Source: Coccinella septempunctata
Taxonomy: Eukaryota; Arthropoda; Insecta; Coleoptera; Coccinellidae
Direction: 5' to 3'
NCBI RefSeq assembly: GCF_907165205.1
Contig: NC_058193.1
Coordinates: forward strand, 26,487,521-26,551,520
Length of the DNA: 64,000 bases
Shown here in pieces: positions 1 to 12,371 of this stretch; position 1 is the first letter of the stretch; each line of letters opens with the position of its first letter. Under the pieces are notes generated by a model, which was given only the letters and a program-made list of their open reading frames with translations, ran no database searches and was not told the origin of the DNA. The position numbers and the translations under genes were made by a program.

Positions 1-502
1 TTGATTGCCTTCATTTTTTGGTGATTTCTTTGTGGAAATAACAATGCGAAAAATCGACATATTTTCTGCTGCCAATGCGCCCCTTGTATCTATTCGGCAT
101 CGTCCCAAGTCACCCTATGAAACAACAAAATAAATGAATGAGATCAGTATTGCCGTTTGACTTGTTAACAACCTTGTTTCATGACATATCTAATATCCCA
201 ATATTCCACTTGTCCAGAAAAAATTTACATATGCAAATAGTAAAACACATGTACTGGGCACTAGAAAGTTTAAGTGCCATAAAAAACGCGCCTTTACTCT
301 CCTGAATTCGTTAATTTTTCCCGTCAATTCAAACGCACTGGTCACAACAAACTCAACAGGAATTAATTGTTAAACTAACCGAAGAGGAGCTACACAATCT
401 TCTAAATTTATTCCTTCATGGAATAAATAACAACAAAGAAATCTGCAAGAGATGTAGTTGTGCCAAGTTACAGGACTGTCCCAAGTCACCCGAATCTACC
501 AG
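1..502 (+). repeat. R5 element, 3' part, cut by window edge
   Basis: This is the right half of a dispersed non-autonomous element that recurs at 22647-24422, 28278-29219 and, inverted, at 31471-32183. It ends in GAATCTAC followed by CAG and a TA dinucleotide at 503-504. The other copies also end next to TA, which suggests a TA target duplication (Tc1/mariner-type) by inference. The terminal part carries repeated CCCAAGT-type motifs. No coding capacity was seen. Confidence 0.8.
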
Positions 503-2950
503 TACCTTATATGAACTACCTTATATGAACCTTATATGAAACTATAGGACACACAGGAGAAATTGTCGAAAAAAAAAGATTCTGTATGAATGTATGAAAA
601 GCTTCAATAATTATCACTCTAGTGAGTGATTTGTATATACAGAGTTGCCTTCTTTTAAAAGGAACACCCTATTTTCCATTCGTACATTTGTATTTGGGCG
701 AAGTTTAAAAAGGCCAAGTCAAATAATTTTAACTTAATTGGTTTAAGATAAGATTGTCTGTTTCGAGATTATCGATGATAAGAAAATTTTGTTCCTTACA
801 TTAGAAATACTGTAGCAAGTTACCTTTATAGTTATCAAATGACAGTTTGAGCCAATAAATTTTATGAATGACTAATTTTGAGCATGTTATAACTATTTTA
901 GTGTTTTAGAAGCTCAAAGCAGTGTTGTCACATTTTAAAAATTTGATGGTTTTTTTTTCAAATGGTCATTGTCATTATACTTTGGAGTGGCGGTTCCAGG
1001 AGTGATTTTTGAGGGAGGGGGAAATTTTATATTTGAAATTCTGTAAGGTGTTTTTTGATATAAAATATTCCTCTCCAGTTCTGAAAGAGCAACTCCTCTA
1101 GTAATAAATTTCGAAATTTCATCGAGCTCGGTGCAGCCGTTCGGTCTTGACGAATTTTCAACTAACCGAATCTTTTTGAAATTTTTTCGAAGGACAACTT
1201 TTGACACGAGTATATCTCAGAAAAATCATAATATTTTTTTTCACAAAACTCGTTACTTTCAGAAGGAATTTACAGTCGACCTTATTTGTGAAATTTAAAT
1301 CAAACTATCGAAAATTATAATAATATGAATAGGAAAAAAGTCCCTTGCAAAACAAATTTTAGGGGTGGCTTTTCCCTCCCATCGAATATTATTCCTGTCA
1401 GTGTTCAGGTTTTGAAGTTTGAATTTGCTTTTTAGGTGCCATCAGCTATATCCAAGCACGGGCTGCCCAAAAAAATGTATATGAAAGACCTACTATTTTT
1501 TGACAACGAAGGAGTAAGGTCTTAGATGATATTCCTCCCAATGCAATTGAAAAACAAGTTATGTACCTATGATTATTAATTTTTTTCTTCAGTCATCATC
1601 AAGTCTTGGAATAAGTTTGGATGAAGGCTTTATTATTCACTTCCTTTTCTCGTTTTCTGCTCTGTTTCTTTGTTTCAGATATTATTTCGAAATGGAAGGA
1701 GGATGAAGAAATTTTTATGTCAATAGAAAGGAAGCCCTTCAGTATTAAAAGCTTATTCTGTAAACAAATTTGTCATCACTACACTACTCACGGGGAGACA
1801 GGGTTTTTTTACTGAGGTTTTTCCCTAGGCTCTTGTATCATACTCCGAATTGTATGGTACCCCGTTACACTAACCTTTGCTAAAACTCATACATCTGCTA
1901 TATTGTTTGATAACTAAAAATGTATTGCTGACATTCAAAAGAATATATATATATATATATAAATAGGTCTTAGATCCCAGGTAATCTACGTAATAACTTA
2001 TTCTGAATATTTCGAGTAGTTAGCTCTTTTCTTTCGGTCAATTGAAGCGATAGAAATGACAAATCAATGTTTCATATTCGACCTCAACTTTGGACAGTCT
2101 CTCGACAAAACGTTAATTCAATCCAATCAATCAATTCCACACAGCAACCCACAGCGTAGCTACCCTCACCCAAAGTTTATCATTCCAACAGAAATTGTTT
2201 ATGCTCGGAAGTTAACCCATCGATCATTTCCCTCTAATTAAATGTGTCGTGGTACGACAGCCCCTTAGCCAGTACCCAAATTAGTGGCTGAGATTGTTGG
2301 GGGCATAATGGGAATTGTACATGCAAAAACTAGCTCATAGAACGAGAATTTCCTCGTATCCTTCTTGTTGCGCTTTCCGTTGAGAGAAAGCGAAGATAAT
2401 GGCAGAATAATGAAAAAGAAGCTTCGTGAAAATGCTTGGATGGCTTGTTAATTTGAGGTCAGTAATTGAATTAACAGCTTTTAATTGAAAATGCGAGAGT
2501 ACATTTCTCCTGAAGAAATAATTACCATTTTCATTCTCATAAACTCAGAGAAGAATCAAGCTAAAATTTTTCCACGAATGGTGAATGGATAATAATAAAA
2601 ATTTCTTCTTTGGCGTAACGTATTTGAAGCTCATAATATATTTCATATATCAGAAAATTTGAACCTATATCCAAAATAAGTGCATTCAAGAGTCAGAATT
2701 CTAATTTTCCAACCGTTCATTTCACTTGTGAAATGTTGTTCGAATTGTTGAAATCACTCTGCAATTCAAAATAAATATGCAGAGGCCTTTGCATAGACGT
2801 TTTTTTTTACTTTTAATTTGAATTCAATTAGTCACATCCTATTTAAAATCAGAAAAAATATCATTTTTCGGCGATAATTTACCATTAGTTAATTGCAGTA
2901 AAACTCTTTATAATTCTTGGAAAATTCCTATAAATCATGCCATTTTCTGA
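503..2950. other. AT-rich 3' flank without recognisable gene
   Basis: Only short chance reading frames occur here. Positions 1943-1960 are an (AT)n microsatellite. Positions about 1070-1180 hold one diverged, reverse-oriented unit of the 175-bp repeat found in tandem at 8850-9290, recognisable by its ATCGAGCTC and CCGTTCGGTCTTGACGA segments. Nothing else is recognised. Confidence 0.5.
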
Positions 2951-2954
2951 TTTT

Positions 2955-3325
2955 TGATCAAAAACTTTTGTTAATTTCTCTTCTGTGCATAAAAAATGAG
3001 AAAACACAATAATATATTCGGGCTATATAATGAATAATGATGTGTGAAGGAAAAATGAATTCAAAGAGATTAAAATGAGTCCTACCTACCCCATAAACAA
3101 ATGAGTACCTACCCATGTGAAGACTTGGGCTGATCTGGTGAGCAAATGTGACCCATCCAATGGTTCCAATCCATATGAGTTGATAGTTCTTTGGCTTTAT
3201 GGCATTCATCAAGTCTCCAGCATATGATTAGTCGGGGTATAAAAATAAGATTCCCTAAATTAGGCAAATTCGGAAATAAACGACTTCAAAGATTAATGAA
3301 TGAAATTAATTCTATTTATATATTA
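2955..3325. repeat. Diverged dispersed repeat, copy 1
   Basis: This stretch shares ordered similarity blocks with 5040-5420, for example AAAATGAGTCCT, GGGCTGATCTG or GGCTGATCTG, CATTCATCAAGT, and the AT-rich tail containing CTAAAT and AATTCG. The minus strand reads open for about 40 codons and has splice-like edges. Because the same layout recurs in a second decayed copy, a repeat is more likely than an exon. Confidence 0.4.
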
Positions 3326-5039
3326 GTGCTCACCTAAAGAACAATATTTCGAAAATAATCAGGAATGAAGGGTAGAGAAAAACTTCTGCAGTACTACTAC
3401 TGATCTCTGCAGAGTACCTTGATTGGAGCGAACTCTGGGTATTGGAGCTATTTCATAAACAAAATGATGATATTGTACTGTACTAGTGTACAGCACTCCA
3501 AGCGCCTAACTGGGCGCATCGGCAGGATGAATAGATAATGGAACAACAATTCCGGAGGAATTGTCGCTCCAATAATGTGGGTTAGTCATAAAATAACATA
3601 GGAAGTTCCAGAGAATTCGAAATATCCAAGTGCTTCTTCAGTTTCTCTGCAGAAGTTCAGTCTTTGCGTGACAGGTGGCGTATCGTGATGAGAATATCTC
3701 AAAACAGCGCTCCCAGATCATGCTCGGTTCGGAAGATTCAGTGCTATACTGTACTGACGAGGGAAAATTATCCCGAAAAAAAATATTCATAGACTATGAT
3801 ACATAGAAAGAATGTAGAAAATTCAACGCAAAAATATTTCCAATCTGCAATTTTTTTCAAATTCAGAGATGTTTAATTCAATAATTTTCATTTGAAAAAA
3901 CTTTTCAGAAGAGCAAATATTTTTTTCAGATTGTCAGTTGATACTACGTAAAATAGTGCCCGGAAAACCATACTTGAAAAAAGAGGTATGAAAACTTTTC
4001 GAAATCATCAAAATCTCAATTTTTGCTTATGATCCTAGGAGGCAATTGTTTTCATCATTCTTTATTTCTGTGGAAAAGAGCTCGGAAATGTGCCATCTGT
4101 TTTGATCTAAAGAGCTCATCTAGTTTACGGATCCACTCAAAACCCTGTACATATTATGTTAACGTTATGTTAACAAATGACTTTTCAGAATAGAATGCTT
4201 TTCGGAATACAGTAATGACATTGATCAGAAGAATTTTCTCTGAACAAAAAATTCCACCCACATCTCCCAGTTGCTTCATTTTGATCATTACATAGCATGA
4301 AAAAAAAAACAGAAATTCAAAGAACTTATGAACATTTGACCATTTTGGAAAATAAAAGTATTCTTCGTATATCGAAATAAGCAATAATATTCAATTTATA
4401 ACGCATATGTAGATATTTTTAACAGCTCTACAACTTTAATATGAGCTAGTTTTTGATAACCCCTGTATATTCTGTAATAATCAACTTGAATTCCGCAACT
4501 TAAAATTTCATTGAATGGGCCATAACTTTTTCCACAGCCGCCTGATAGGTCAATAACTTTTGAAGCTTTGGTGGTGTATTAGGTGTAATGCAGTTTTAAG
4601 TAATTTTTGGCGCTATTATTTGGATTGTTGGAAAATGCCTCGAAGAATATAATAGCGTTATTCAAATTTTTAAATTTAATTGATCATAAAACTCAAATTT
4701 TTATACCTCCAAAATAGATTTCCACTTAGGAATCGATGAGTCTTATTGTTTTATCTTTGTATTTATTAAGAGACAATAAAGAAATTCAAGGTACACTGCA
4801 GAAAATAAAGGCATATATGGAATTATTTTTGAAATTTACGAGAATGAAAAAATATATGAAAAAAAGGATGTGAATAAAATTCCGAGTACACTGAATGTTT
4901 AAGTGATAACTTATCAGTTTTTTTTGTGAGCAGTTCAATATGAAGTAGATTCCGAGATGCCTTATTGAAAGAATTTAGAAATGGAACAAAATAGCAATTC
5001 AAAAATGAATCGTAATAACTTAACGCAATTGTTAGTGTG
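3326..5039. other. AT-rich sequence, no gene seen
   Basis: I see no coding sequence of convincing length. Positions about 3990-4120 match one arm of the foldback family present at 7598-8055 and 54950-55433 (TTTTCGAAAT next to a run of AAAGAGCTCG). The rest is unassigned. Confidence 0.4.
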
Positions 5040-5420
5040 CTGGAAAAATGAGTCCTGCATACCTTTAAAAAAGGGTTTCCTTGATAAATCCTTGGCTGAT
5101 CTGCTGTAGGTCGTTGACATCGCCCAAACTATTGGTAGAAGCAACACACAATCACGCACCCAGTAGACGAGATTTTGTTATGTGAGAAAATATAGAGAAA
5201 TAAAAAAATATTTCGAAAATAAAATACATTCGAATCGATCGATCGAAGGACAGCATATGAATGAATCCAGTCCTGTTGAGTGTATTGTTTCTTACGAACA
5301 TTCATCAAGTAACCAACATATGTTCACATATGGCATGAAAATTCGCTTTATCCCTAAATGAGGCGAATTCGAAACGGAATAAATTCAAAAACGAATAAAT
5401 GAAATGAAATTCGTGAGTTG
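5040..5420. repeat. Diverged dispersed repeat, copy 2
   Basis: This is the partner of 2955-3325, with about 200 bp of extra sequence in the middle that includes ATCGATCGATCG. The reading frame on the minus strand is short and unrecognised. Confidence 0.4.
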
Positions 5421-5812
5421 CAGGAAAAAACGGTATATTTTAAACGGTGTTTATTTTCATAAAATAAAGATTCGGAACAAAATTATGCATAAAATAATAC
5501 AATTATCAACCAAAATCATACCTTTATACAATATATTCATATAAACATTATTGAGCTGTGATCACTGCACATTTTTTATTGCACCTAAAACTAATTATAT
5601 ACATATAATAAAAATATGAATATTCAAGACAGCTACCTATATAAATCTACAAAAATTATATCACAAAAAGAAATAAAGTTACTGTACGATTATGTGTTTA
5701 TTCTTGGTTGTTACGAGTTTTGGTTAGTAAGGGGAAATGACGAAAATAAAAAGTATTGGTTATTGAGAAACAAAAAAAGGTTTGTGAATAAAAAAATCCA
5801 ATTACTGACATA

Positions 5813-6346
5813 CAGGCTGTCCCAAAACTAGTGAATCAAACGGCACACCACGATAGAGTAGACCAAAAATTTATCGAAGGACACCAACATTAGTTCAACG
5901 AAAATGTTCCGTTTCCAAAATAATCAGAATTTTATTAAAATACCTAGTTGCCGATTTTCGAACAATTTTTCTTAATCACAGGGCCAGTTTGTGAAAAAGG
6001 ATATCGATTTTAAATTATATTGAACTAAGATTATTGTTTTATCTCCCCTAATTGAAATTATTTTAAGTAGTTAATCGATAACCTAAGTAAATATAAATTA
6101 AAACAATTGTTTTTTCTACATGATTTTTATTACTCAGAATAAACCCCCTCTCTAGGGGTGATAATATAGGAGAAAAACGCTATCCTTAATCACAAATTGG
6201 CCTTGTGATTGAAAAAATAGTTCGAAAATCCGCAACTGTAGGTTAGGTTTGTTCAGAAACGGTACATTTTTGCTCAACTAATGTTGGTGTCATTGAGCTA
6301 CTCTATCGTGGTGTGACGTTTGATTCACTAGTTTTGGGACACCCTG
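5813..6346. repeat. Foldback MITE, TIR CAGGNTGTCCCAAAACTAGT (R8)
   Basis: The left end reads CAGGCTGTCCCAAAACTAG and the right end is its inverted form ending in GTTTTGGGACACCCTG. Both ends abut TA (5811-5812 and 6347-6348). The inverted repeats extend inward for well over 60 bp, through the GATAGAGTAG region and the CCGATTTTCG or CGAAAATCCGC region. There is no open reading frame of note. A solo right end recurs at 47737-47794. Confidence 0.85.
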
Positions 6347-6429
6347 TATAAGGCAGACAGGCTATTTTAAGTTCTTCAAAAAATGATGAAACGCCTTAAT
6401 ACGTGTCAGATATGAAATTGCTTTAAATT

Positions 6430-6991
6430 TTAATTCTGGCTGAAATATGATGAGTGGCATTTACTGATATAGCACTGCTAACGTTGTTTTATATCCTCAA
6501 CTATTGTTCAGCATTTACCAAGCCTCAGGAGTCGTCTTCTTGAAAGAAACCCAAATTCCAATCCTTCACGCATTTTCTTCAGTCCCACAAATTCCCAAAA
6601 TCCTGTTTGAAAAACACGACAACGTTTTTCATCCTACCAGACTAGTTAATTGGTTATTAAAGACGGTACAGTTAATCCTCTTAAAAACTCTAATGAAATG
6701 TTACACAACTATCCATCGCCTATATACAAAATCACAGATAACAAAGATGATTCGCAGGAATCGAAGCCGCTGGTGCACGTGTCCATTTCTCGGTTTAATC
6801 GTCTAAAAATGACGCCCCAGAGCGTGAAGCATCTTATTTTGACTCTCGATCCGTTTAGACGATTCATCGTCCATGATTGCCGTTCTTTCGGCCCACAATG
6901 GTCCAATGGTCGCAGTTTGTTGATGACCCTTTGTCGAACTTGTCCCGAGAAACTTGAAAGTCGTGCGGTTCCGTTCCAAAGGTTTTTGGGA
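6430..6991 (-). other. fng: Probable 3' UTR of fringe
   Basis: This sequence follows the fringe stop codon at 6992-6994 on the minus strand and is noticeably less AT-rich than the flanks down to about 6640. Minus-strand ATTAAA hexamers (complements of 6793-6798 and 6428-6433) are possible polyadenylation signals. I cannot choose between them. The end is bounded by the MITE at 5813-6346. Longish open frames here on both strands resemble nothing I know and I treat them as incidental. Confidence 0.45.
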
Positions 6992-7046
6992 TCATCTGGG
7001 GCAGAACCGGGTCTCTGGAAACAGGAAACAATGCAGGGAGAGAAAC
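6992..7046 (-). CDS. fng: fringe, last coding exon
   Basis: Read on the minus strand, an acceptor (TTGTTCCAG) precedes one base that completes an Arg codon split as AG|G. The exon then encodes FLSLHCFLFPETRFCPR and a TGA stop. This matches the end of the Fringe family, where a Ser-(Leu/Ile)-His-Cys motif is followed by a Leu-(Phe/Tyr)-Pro segment and a terminal Cys-Pro. The two cysteines are conserved family positions expected to form disulfides in the Golgi lumen. The phase agrees exactly with the donor at 17005. The preceding intron is 9959 bp (7047-17005) and contains two tRNA genes and several repeats. Confidence 0.88.
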
Positions 7047-7597
7047 CTGGAACAAAAGAAGAAGTTCGTTAGCTTTAAATCTGCGTTCTATTCAATAATG
7101 TTGTGCTACTTTGAAGCTCTCATTATATGTTTGCGGGCGACTTCCGCATAAGGGGATCAAACTGTTAACAAAAACAGATGCTGAGTGCATGAAAATTTGG
7201 CATACTCATCAAGAATTCAGAAAATTAATTATCCGGATACGAATACAATGTATGTATGATCATTCAATTTGAATAGGGGAGACCGGGGTTCAAAGTGGCG
7301 GGGGTGAGTTGTTCGAATGGGAATTAGGAATAATTTTCGTAAGAAATGAGATAGAAATAATACAAATTGTACAATAGAAGGCAATATCGTAGGATGTAGC
7401 GCTGTCTCGAAAGTGATTCCAGAGTGGTTTGCGTCCGAATTGCACTTCTACCAACGAAATCCAGATTTTGGTAATCAACATAATTCGATTCTATGAGAAT
7501 GGACAAGAAAATTAACCGATATTCAATATTTAACCAACCGTTTTTGTTGTATCTACATGCATATTAGAAAATGAATGAATGAGAAAATTTCAAACTA

Positions 7598-8055
7598 CAG
7601 AGTGAGTCTTTGATATGTACAAGGTGGGCTAAATTCGTTGTCTACTGGGGGGATCTCGAGAACTGTAAGCTCTTTTTCAGAGAAACAAAGCATGGTGAAA
7701 ACCGTAGCCTTCTACGATTCTTCGTTTTTGAGTTATTAGCAAAAAATGAGATTTTGACGATTTCGAAAAGTTCTCCTGACTTTTTTGCCCTTGAAGTTAC
7801 AGATCTGAAACTTGAACCTTCTACAGGCACTTTTTTACGTAGGATTCACTGACGAACTCAAAATTTTTCCCATTTCGAATCATTAGGCGAAGTTTCCTTT
7901 TTTTCACATGCAAACTTTTAATGAATTTGTTAATTTAGAATTGGAAACAAATCTTTCGTCAGTAGATTCTATGTATGAAATTGCCTAAGAAGGTTCAAGT
8001 TTCAAATCTGTCACTTCAAAGACGAAAAAGTTATGAGAACTTTTCGAAAATTAGT
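7598..8055. repeat. Foldback element (R12), right end truncated
   Basis: It starts CAGAGTGAGTCTTTG after a TA. The segments TTTCGAAAAGTTCTC and TACAGATCTGAAACTTGAAC return in inverted form near 8000-8050, so the element is a large hairpin. Open frames on both strands between 7610 and 7852 come from this palindrome. Related copies lie at 54950-55433 and, in part, at 3990-4120. Confidence 0.7.
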
Positions 8056-9348
8056 GGTCCGTGGACCACCAATGGTCCGCCAAAATAAACTTAGAACATG
8101 GAACTTACTTGTTCTGCTTTCATTTGTAAGCCAATCTGTAACTTTTCATAAGCTTACAGGAGAATTATGCAATTCTGCACATTTTTAGTGAACTCTAGCT
8201 TACAGAAATCCGTATCTATTCAAGATTGGTAGTTCAAAACTAACACTGTAAAGAAGATAGTTACAGGAACATTTCCAGAATTGCATTATTTACGAATCTG
8301 TCAATCGGACACAGACAGATCGATCGTACGCTACAGATTTGTAACTTACAGATGAGAAGCAGAATACAGCCATTAATTCGAAGTTATCAGACCAAACTGT
8401 TAAATGAATGGCGTTAGTGAATGGAATCAGGAGTACAGTGAATACAAACTTGCTGAAAAATTTGAGAACGTCGCAAATATATTCATGATAACCTCCTAGC
8501 TTTTGATGAAATTGATGGTCAACGCGGTCAACACAAGAATTCTGTTGTTTACCGCGTTGATTCCATGTACATCTCGATGTACATCGATAGTTTTACTCCT
8601 TGTTATGTACACCTATTTTTACGTTAACGACGATTTTCTATAACGGAATGATACAATTTTTAATTTTCTTGTATTCCGATGCCTGAAGAAGGCCCAATAA
8701 AGAAGCCGAAACTTTGCTGAAGGAATAGTATTCTTTGTTTTTGTTCCTTGTCAAATACCATCAATTTCATCATAGTGTTTTGGACGATACTAAAGGTTAT
8801 CATCTTCTAGCTTTTATTTCAAAACTTCAATTGTGATTAAACGTAAAAATTTCCAGAAAGATGGAATCAATTAGATAATCGACAAGACCGAACGGCTGCA
8901 TCGAGCTCCATAAAATTTTCAGATTTACTACTAGAAGAGTTGCCCTTTCAGAATTTGTATCACAATTCTAACTACGTTTATTGCTATTGAGAGATAATCC
9001 ACTCGAGAGGTGACTATCGAAAAATTTCCAAAAAGATGGAATCAATTAAATAATCGTCAAGACCGAACGGCTGCATCGAGCTCCATACAATTTTCAGATT
9101 TATTACTAGAAGAGTTGCTCTTTCAGAATTTGTTTCATATTTCCATCTACAGTTATTGTTATTGAGAGATAATCGACTCGAAAAGTGACTATCGAAAAAT
9201 TTCCAAAAAGATGGAATCAATTAAATAATCCTCAAGACCGAGAGACTGCATCGAGCTCCATAAAATTTTCAGATTTATAACAGGTGGTACCTGCTAAAAA
9301 GAATAATATTAAAGAGGTCCGTGGCCAAGAAAAGGTTGGGAACCCCTG
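8054..9348. mobile_element. Possible hAT-like remnant, interrupted
   Basis: The right edge reads AAGGTTGGGAACCCCTG, whose complement CAGGGGTTCCCAACC is a typical hAT terminal sequence. Next to it is GGTCCGTGGCC, and near 8060 there is GGTCCGTGGACCACC, a motif often seen just inside such ends. I find no matching left terminus, no transposase and no proven 8-bp duplication. The 175-bp tandem repeat lies inside. The call rests on terminal motifs only. Confidence 0.3.
8850..9290. repeat. 175-bp tandem repeat, about 2.5 units
   Basis: The segment ATGGAATCAATTA starts at 8861, 9036 and 9211, an exact spacing of 175 bp. Each unit also contains CTGCATCGAGCTCCATA and TTGAGAGATAATC. A single diverged unit in the opposite orientation occurs near 1070-1180, so the monomer is also dispersed. 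Confidence 0.9.
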
Positions 9349-9359
9349 GTCTACAGGGT

Positions 9360-10680
9360 CCAAGGTATATCCCCTTATATTCATCTAACTGAAGGTATTC
9401 CACCTCTAATATCAGGTACCTCCAAAATAAAAATTCTCTGAGCCAAAGAAATCAAACAATTCGTGGCTTTGTGAAGTGAATTGGCCACCACTCTCTTACG
9501 ACTCAACACCTTTGGAGCCTTGCCATGCCAATAAGCCCTTGAGTATTGAATCATCAAAAGTGCGAATCGGACATATGTCCAACAGGTAGACAAAAAGAGA
9601 ATGCTTGTGCTCGCCAAAACTTGGCGATCATTCCCAAACCAACTCTTCCATACATATTCCCTAAATGTCTGAATATTATACAGTGAATATCGAAATCCTT
9701 TGGTACAAAGAACCGTGTTTTATTGAACCTCCAGATCTGCTGCTACTGAAACACCACATACATCCGTCAATCACGCGCTTCATTGGCCGATCAAGCTTTT
9801 CGAACCGGGGAAAGACCAGAATCGAATTTCCATATTTCCTCCCAGCTTACGTTGAAGACTTTTCAATGTACCCTCCACCTCCAATCCTCCTCGACTTCTC
9901 GAATGCAGAGAAGAAAAATGTATTGTCAGTGACATAGGGGGCTGCATAAATCCACGGATTCTTATCTTCCGCATTCCCCAATCCTCCCGGATATTGAAAT
10001 AAAATCGCAAATCCTCGTCGCTCATACCCCACTCTGAATAAATCCCCCTTTCTCCATATATTTCTCCAGAAACCGTAATATCATCGTAGCAAATAAGCGA
10101 CGTCAGGTCTGTGACGGGTCCACAATGGGGCCCTGCCGGTCCAATGTCCAATTATTCCTCTCTGTCCGGTCCATGGACTGGCGGAATGACCCATCTGAGC
10201 GAGGTAATTCGCCTAATCATCCGTTCGTTTGACGCTTATTGCGCCTTCGGTGACGATTTAGAACTGCGGACGCCGATTCTTTGTCGATATAGTCCCTGTT
10301 TCTCGACTCAAGAAGAGAATTTCTCTCTTTATTTTCGTTTCTTGGAGTTCAGTCAGGGTTTTTAATGGTCTAGAGTCTGGAGATGACGCGGGGACTCTCA
10401 AGCTCGATGAAATTTTATGATGACTTCGTTAAGTATCGTGACTCTATTAAGGTAAGCGTCCGCAGTTCCGCATCGTACTCAACGCGCGGATGGAATCAAA
10501 ATGGCCAATTTTCGGCAGTGCATCCACTGCAACTTGATGATCGTATTGTCAGCACAACTTCCAGCAGCCGGTTGCAATTGCATCAGAAAAAGAGAAGTGA
10601 TTTTTGTTTATTGCAAAGATAGAAATAATTTAATTCGAGCTTCGCAAGACGATTTTTTTAAGGAATTGGAGCGTGAACAC
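9360..10680. other. Repeat-free, less AT-rich island in fringe intron
   Basis: This 1.3-kb block has mixed composition and more CpG than its surroundings. Open frames appear on both strands (for example 9381-9617 and 9780-10151 minus, 9665-9937 and 10111-10365 plus), which is what non-coding sequence of moderate GC produces. None resembles a protein I recognise and none has convincing splice sites. Candidate cis-regulatory sequence, by inference only. Confidence 0.35.
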
Positions 10681-11465
10681 TAAAGACAATACATACTCCC
10701 TAAAATTACTTCAAAAATCATCCTCTAAATGATGCAAGCACAAATTTAATTGCTACATCGTCTGTAAACTTATCATGTCTCAAATCTTACGCCGACCATA
10801 TTTGTTCTTCTTCATTGCGTAAATTTCGAATAATTCGACTCGCAAAAGTTTTGAAACTATTGATCAAAAATATATGTTGAAAAGAGGTACTTTTGATGAA
10901 TAGGGAGTACAAATATAACAAGTTGAACAAAATTCTGGTTCAGTGGTAGGTACGAAAAGCAGGTGACAAAAATTTTGTTGAACTTGCTGATGTTAAGTTG
11001 GTCGAAAACATTTTTAACAAACTTCATGTGTTTATAATACGTTTAGATACATTTAACTACCTAGTCGAATAAAAAACCCAGAAGTATGAAAAAATTTAAG
11101 AGAAATAAAGAATTGGTTGCTGAGGGTCGATCGTTGATACATAGAATGATGAACTCTTTATAAAAATTTGAAGTAACAAACTACCGATTGTGACAAAAAA
11201 TTCCCGAATGCGACTGGATGCCCGATTCAAACAAGAAAAAACCCCGATTGTCACGAAGAATACCTTATAGAAAGAATGTTTTTTTTTGTTTTTTGTTGTT
11301 ATTTTGGACTTTGTTACTAAATTCATCTGTCGTTAGAATCAAATTTATTTATCACAACTGTAAACAGTTATAGAATAACTCACAGTTTTAGCAGAGTTTA
11401 CCACAATTGTATATGTTGAATAAACTCATATCTATCTGATTCATTTTCGATATACCACTAATATA
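10681..11465. other. AT-rich intronic sequence, nothing recognised
   Basis: Part of the 9.96-kb fringe intron. I see no repeat partner in the window and no coding signal. Confidence 0.4.
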
Positions 11466-11610
11466 CAGGGTGTTTTCAAGGTGAGGCTTTTTCTTTGACA
11501 GAAGGTAGATCTCATCAAAAAAAGTCGTTTAACCAAAAACTTTCTGTACCTATAAAATATCCAAGATGGAGGAGATACAACCCCTAGAAGTTCGAAATTT
11601 TTTTATTGAA
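11466..11610. repeat. Solo transposon end CAGGGTGTTTTCAAGGTG
   Basis: A TA (11464-11465) is followed by CAGGGTGTTTTCAAGGTGAG, the same kind of terminus as the foldback families here. No inverted partner is visible downstream, so this is a single end or a truncated element. The inner boundary is arbitrary. Confidence 0.4.
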
Positions 11611-12277
11611 TTTCAAGTATGGGACTATGGAAGGTGACTCCGGCATCGCAAAAACGAAACAAAGCATAAACATATGGCTGTACAATGAATGGTTCAGTAC
11701 CAAGTTCAACGGTTAAGATGCATAAGGTCACTTTTGAGTGAATAATAATTGCTGTATCGTGCAATTCAGGGTGAAAAAAAATGTAGAGCATCGAGGCAGT
11801 TTCTTGAAAGTGCTTATATTAGTTATGTTGAAAAAGTGCTATGATGTTTCCCCATTTCATCCCATTTTTACGACGATTATTGGACTGTTCGAACAAGAAG
11901 ATTAAGATGCCCATTGTGAACAAATTCAGACGAATTTTATTGGTGAGATTTTGAAGTATTATTCTATTTTTTTAACTTGTGTGCTAAGTCTTTTCTGTCA
12001 GTTACTATCGAAATAAGCCATTTCATAAAATCGTGTGAGTTACTTAAAAATAATGAGAACCTTTCGGCAATCCAAGTTTCCATTTTCATTACCACGTAAA
12101 TATCGAACGAGCCAATATTCCAAACGAAACAACATGGTCGAATCAAGAGATTAGAGTTTTTCCACTGCTTTGCGATAATTCAGCTAATATATAATTTTCC
12201 AAATGTGTTTTTATTTTGAGTGAGTATGCTTCAAATTAAGCTAATGATATGAAGTAGGTAGGTATATCTTTCTCAGA

Positions 12278-12371
12278 CACATAATACCCGCTGATATTAA
12301 ATCAACACATGTTATAATCTGAATCGAACTAGCAAACCATTTGTTGATTTTGAATCAGCGGGTGTTATGTA
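12278..12371. repeat. Short MITE-like inverted repeat
   Basis: The arms at 12279-12307 and 12342-12370 are inverted copies with a few mismatches (ATAATACCCGCTGAT against ATCAGCGGGTGTTAT, and AAATCAACA against TGTTGATTT), separated by 34 bp. There is no coding capacity. Confidence 0.75.

Noticed and set aside
2958..3212. Exon-like minus-strand frame with AG and GT edges
   Set aside because: The same block recurs in decayed form at 5040-5420 and does not fit Fringe; treated as a repeat.
6504..7072. Plus-strand ORFs of 100 and 140 codons
   Set aside because: They are antisense to the fringe last exon and its 3' UTR and resemble nothing known.
9780..10151. 123-codon minus-strand ORF
   Set aside because: Overlapping frames on both strands, no domain and no consistent splice sites; typical of GC-richer non-coding sequence.
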